From NCBI GenBank assembly GCA_024399065.1, contig JAKSIB010000011.1:1-64000 (forward strand): a stretch of 64,000 nucleotides of DNA, written 5' to 3'. The notes under the pieces are model-generated. The model was given only the letters and a program-made list of their open reading frames with translations, did no database searches and had not been told where the DNA came from. Position numbers and translations under genes: made by a program. The DNA comes from Fibrobacter sp. Its GTDB lineage: Bacteria > Fibrobacterota > Fibrobacteria > Fibrobacterales > Fibrobacteraceae. Below, piece by piece: positions 61,627 to 64,000 of this stretch (positions within the stretch are counted from its first letter, which is position 1; the number at the start of each line of letters is the position of its first letter).

Positions 61627-63729
61627 ATGAAGATTCTTCAAATTAACAAGCTCTTCAACAAGTTGGGAAATTTCCAGACGAATCATCGCACTGGAATTCT
61701 TATCGCGGTCATCCTCTTTACGCTTCTCGCAGGTGCGGGAATTTTACGCTTCGAGTTTTCCTTTACCAATGACGGCTGGTTCCTTGAGGGGGACGCCGCA
61801 AAGGTCAACGCAGAAAAGTTCCGTAAGCACTTCGGGAATGACGCCAGCGTCGTCATGCTGGTAACCGCCAAGAGTGCCCAAGAGGCTGGCAGTGCCGAAG
61901 TAACCGCACCAAGTGTCCGCGACTCCGCCATCATGGAAATGCGGGATACCCTTTCCCGCTACATGCTCTCAAACATCCCGCTAGCAAAAGAAATCCACAC
62001 CATCGAAAATTCCAAAGGTACCGAAGCCCTCCTCCACCTGAGTCTGGAACGTTACAGCGACCCTGCGAATGATGCTGCAAAAATCGGCCGCGCCGTAGCC
62101 GACCTTTTGGAACGTCCCGAATTTCAATCTGATCGCTGGGACCTAAACGCCGGCGGCGAGCCTTATCTTGAGGTTTCGAAAAACGATTCCTCCATGCCCC
62201 AGGCCGCACGCTCCGTTGTCATCGGCGTGTTCATCATGATTTTCTGCCTGGCGTTCTTTACCCGTAACAAGTACGGCGTCATGATTCCCTTTATGGCAAC
62301 CGCCTTCGCCATGGCATCCGTTTTCGGCATTTGCGGTTGGCTGGGCGTCAAGCCCGACTTTACTTTGTTCACATTGCCCATGATGCTTGGCATGGCTTTA
62401 AGCGTTGGCTACTCCATCCATTACATCAACAGTTTCAAGCAGGCCTACCAACGACTGAACGATCGCAAGCCCGCTCTCGTCGAAGCTGTCACGGAAACGG
62501 GCTGGCCCATTTTCTTTACAGTGATGACTACCGTTGCCTCCATGCTTTCCTTCCTGTTCGTGGATATGCCAGTGCTGAAAATCGTAGGCTCCATTTGCGC
62601 CGCCATGGTTTTCGCCGTTTACCTGTACGTGATTATTCTGGTGCCGATCCTTTATAGCTACGGCCCCCAAAGTCGCAAGACGCCGAAGCCCCGCGACGAA
62701 CACCTTGAAAACTTCCTGGAAAAACTCGGTGCCAAGGCCCTGAATTTCAAGCTCCCCATCGTCCTCGTTTCCATAGCCGTTGTGGTGGTAAGCGCCATCG
62801 GTTGCAGGGACCTTAAAGTGAACATGGATTATGTGGAAATGTTCGGCACCAAGTTGCCCTTCGTGGAACGCCTCGTGGAGCTTATGAATTCCGAACTGGC
62901 CAACGTCTATTCCTACAACATCATGGTGGACACCGGCGAGCCCGACGCCTTCAAGAATCCAGAAAACATGCTGGCCATGGATAGCGCTTCCGCAGACCTT
63001 TCCAGCCTTCCGCTGACAAAGATTTCCGAAGGCAAGGCCCGCGTCATGATTGGCGGCGTCACCGATGATTTCAGCATGGCCTACATTCACGTGGAACTGA
63101 AGGAATGGAATTCCAAGCAGGTGGACATCGACATCGATAGCGCACAAACTCTGGTCCGCAAGTATTTCCCCAAGGCAGATGTTGGCGTAGAAGGTTACGC
63201 CGTGGAACAGTCCTCCATGAACAACAAACTGGTGGAAGGCGAAATCAAGTCCGTGTGCATTTCCTTCGTGGTGATTGCGCTGCTTTTGATCGCTTCCTTC
63301 ATGAGCGTAAAAACTGGCCTCATCGGCATGATCCCCAACGTGGCTCCCATCCTTGTGATTGGCGGCGTCATGGGTGCATGCGCCTTCAGCATGGACATGA
63401 TGACTATGATGGTCATCCCCATGGCTATAGGCATTGCGGTGGACGACACCATCCATTTTGTGAACCATTCCAAACTCTGCTTTGAACGATGCGGCAGCTA
63501 CCGCGAATCCGTTCTCGCCACCTTCCGAGACGTGGGCAAGAGCATGGTCAGCACCACCATCATTCTCTGCATGATGTTCCTCGCCTACATGGTCAGCCCC
63601 GTCACCATCTTCTTCAGAGTGGGCCTCATGGCAACCATCGGCCTCGTCACCGCATTGGTGGCCGACTTCACCATCACCCCGGTGCTGATTATGCTGACGA
63701 AACCGTTTGGGAAGGAAATCACAAAATGA
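61627..63729 (+). CDS. RND/MMPL-type exporter
   Basis: This 700-residue inner-membrane protein is built as two homologous halves. Each has one segment, a periplasmic domain and a five-segment bundle (about 195-330 and 545-695). The motif LGMALSVGYSIHYINSF is matched by IPMAIGIAVDDTIHFVNHS in the second half, as in MMPL/HpnN-type exporters of lipids or hopanoids. No fusion-protein partner is nearby. It ends in ATGA overlap with the next gene. Confidence 0.87.
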   Translation: MKILQINKLFNKLGNFQTNHRTGILIAVILFTLLAGAGILRFEFSFTNDGWFLEGDAAKVNAEKFRKHFGNDASVVMLVTAKSAQEAGSAEVTAPSVRDSAIMEMRDTLSRYMLSNIPLAKEIHTIENSKGTEALLHLSLERYSDPANDAAKIGRAVADLLERPEFQSDRWDLNAGGEPYLEVSKNDSSMPQAARSVVIGVFIMIFCLAFFTRNKYGVMIPFMATAFAMASVFGICGWLGVKPDFTLFTLPMMLGMALSVGYSIHYINSFKQAYQRLNDRKPALVEAVTETGWPIFFTVMTTVASMLSFLFVDMPVLKIVGSICAAMVFAVYLYVIILVPILYSYGPQSRKTPKPRDEHLENFLEKLGAKALNFKLPIVLVSIAVVVVSAIGCRDLKVNMDYVEMFGTKLPFVERLVELMNSELANVYSYNIMVDTGEPDAFKNPENMLAMDSASADLSSLPLTKISEGKARVMIGGVTDDFSMAYIHVELKEWNSKQVDIDIDSAQTLVRKYFPKADVGVEGYAVEQSSMNNKLVEGEIKSVCISFVVIALLLIASFMSVKTGLIGMIPNVAPILVIGGVMGACAFSMDMMTMMVIPMAIGIAVDDTIHFVNHSKLCFERCGSYRESVLATFRDVGKSMVSTTIILCMMFLAYMVSPVTIFFRVGLMATIGLVTALVADFTITPVLIMLTKPFGKEITK

Positions 63730-64000
63730 AAACCCTCGTAATCTACATTCATGGAAAAGGCGGCAACGCTGCAGAAGCTGAACATTACAAGCCTCTGTTT
63801 CCTGATTGTAAAGTCATGGGTTTTGATTACAAGGCAGAAACTCCTTGGGATGCCAAGGACGAATTTATCAAATACTTTGATTCCATCTCCACAGGCTTTG
63901 ATCAAGTCTATCTTATCGCCAATAGCATCGGCGCTTACTTTTCAATGATGTCTCTTAGCTCGGCCAATATCGCCAAGGCCTATTTCATTTCGCCCATAGT
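63726..64000 (+). CDS. Alpha/beta hydrolase, cut by window edge
   Basis: The first 91 residues are visible: MKTLVIYIHGKGGNAAEAEH and later VYLIANSIGAYFSMMSL, with the nucleophile elbow serine. It resembles small cytoplasmic hydrolases of the YqiA or DUF1749 type. The start ATG overlaps the TGA of the exporter gene, so the two are translationally coupled. The rest lies outside the window. Confidence 0.8.
   Translation, partial: MKTLVIYIHGKGGNAAEAEHYKPLFPDCKVMGFDYKAETPWDAKDEFIKYFDSISTGFDQVYLIANSIGAYFSMMSLSSANIAKAYFISPI

Overview
The window looks like a chromosomal segment of a Fibrobacter-type bacterium (Fibrobacterota, anaerobic gut fibre degrader). The signs are many lipoproteins with serine-run linkers, four GH45 cellulase lipoproteins, a TIGR02147-family regulator, several secreted enzymes with T9SS-like C-terminal tails, and pectate-lyase, SGNH-esterase and CotH-type proteins. 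No tRNA, rRNA, CRISPR array, insertion sequence or prophage was found.

Layout. 1-82 is the start of tuf (minus). 655-3872 holds two GH45 lipoproteins (plus). 4260-10740 holds an alpha/beta hydrolase, ahcY, an envelope protein, murJ and a glycine-zipper lipoprotein. 10799-15039 (minus) holds an SGNH esterase and two more GH45 lipoproteins behind a shared 43-bp upstream element. 15339-17236 is a coupled lipoprotein pair. 17355-20569 (minus) is an apparent operon of a metal-chelate-binding-like lipoprotein, a cNMP-binding/PATAN protein and purM. 20688-27298 holds an outer-membrane protein, a NYN protein, a TPR protein, a DnaA-box-rich gap, a small conserved-looking gene, a lipoprotein and an LpoA-like protein behind a degenerate nucleotidyltransferase. 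27496-38302 holds a DUF4832 lipoprotein, a phosphoesterase, an NhaC antiporter, a tyrosine phosphatase, a secreted zincin-like protein, a regulator/lipoprotein pair and a second SGNH esterase.

The most striking part is 38416-45990. The nickel-pincer cofactor genes larB, larC and larE sit together with tatA, tatC, two small membrane proteins, two tandem Tat-signal DUF362 proteins and a divergent MerR-type regulator. Two promoters in this locus share a MerR-style architecture (19-bp spacer with inner dyad). Both DUF362 proteins carry a His / His-x9-Lys / His pattern resembling the active site of lactate racemase LarA. My working hypothesis is that these are exported enzymes that use the nickel-pincer nucleotide, a regulated LarA-less Lar/Tat system.

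46008-64000 holds a PL9-like pectate lyase, two areas of decayed gene fragments (47842-48378 and 54795-55235), a flavodoxin-like reductase, DUF3737, an SmtB/ArsR-regulated Cu/Zn permease with a visible operator, an alcohol dehydrogenase and nitroreductase pair, an outer-membrane-like protein, hydrolases, an FNT channel, DUF763, a CotH protein, pepT, and an RND/MMPL exporter coupled to a hydrolase cut by the window edge.
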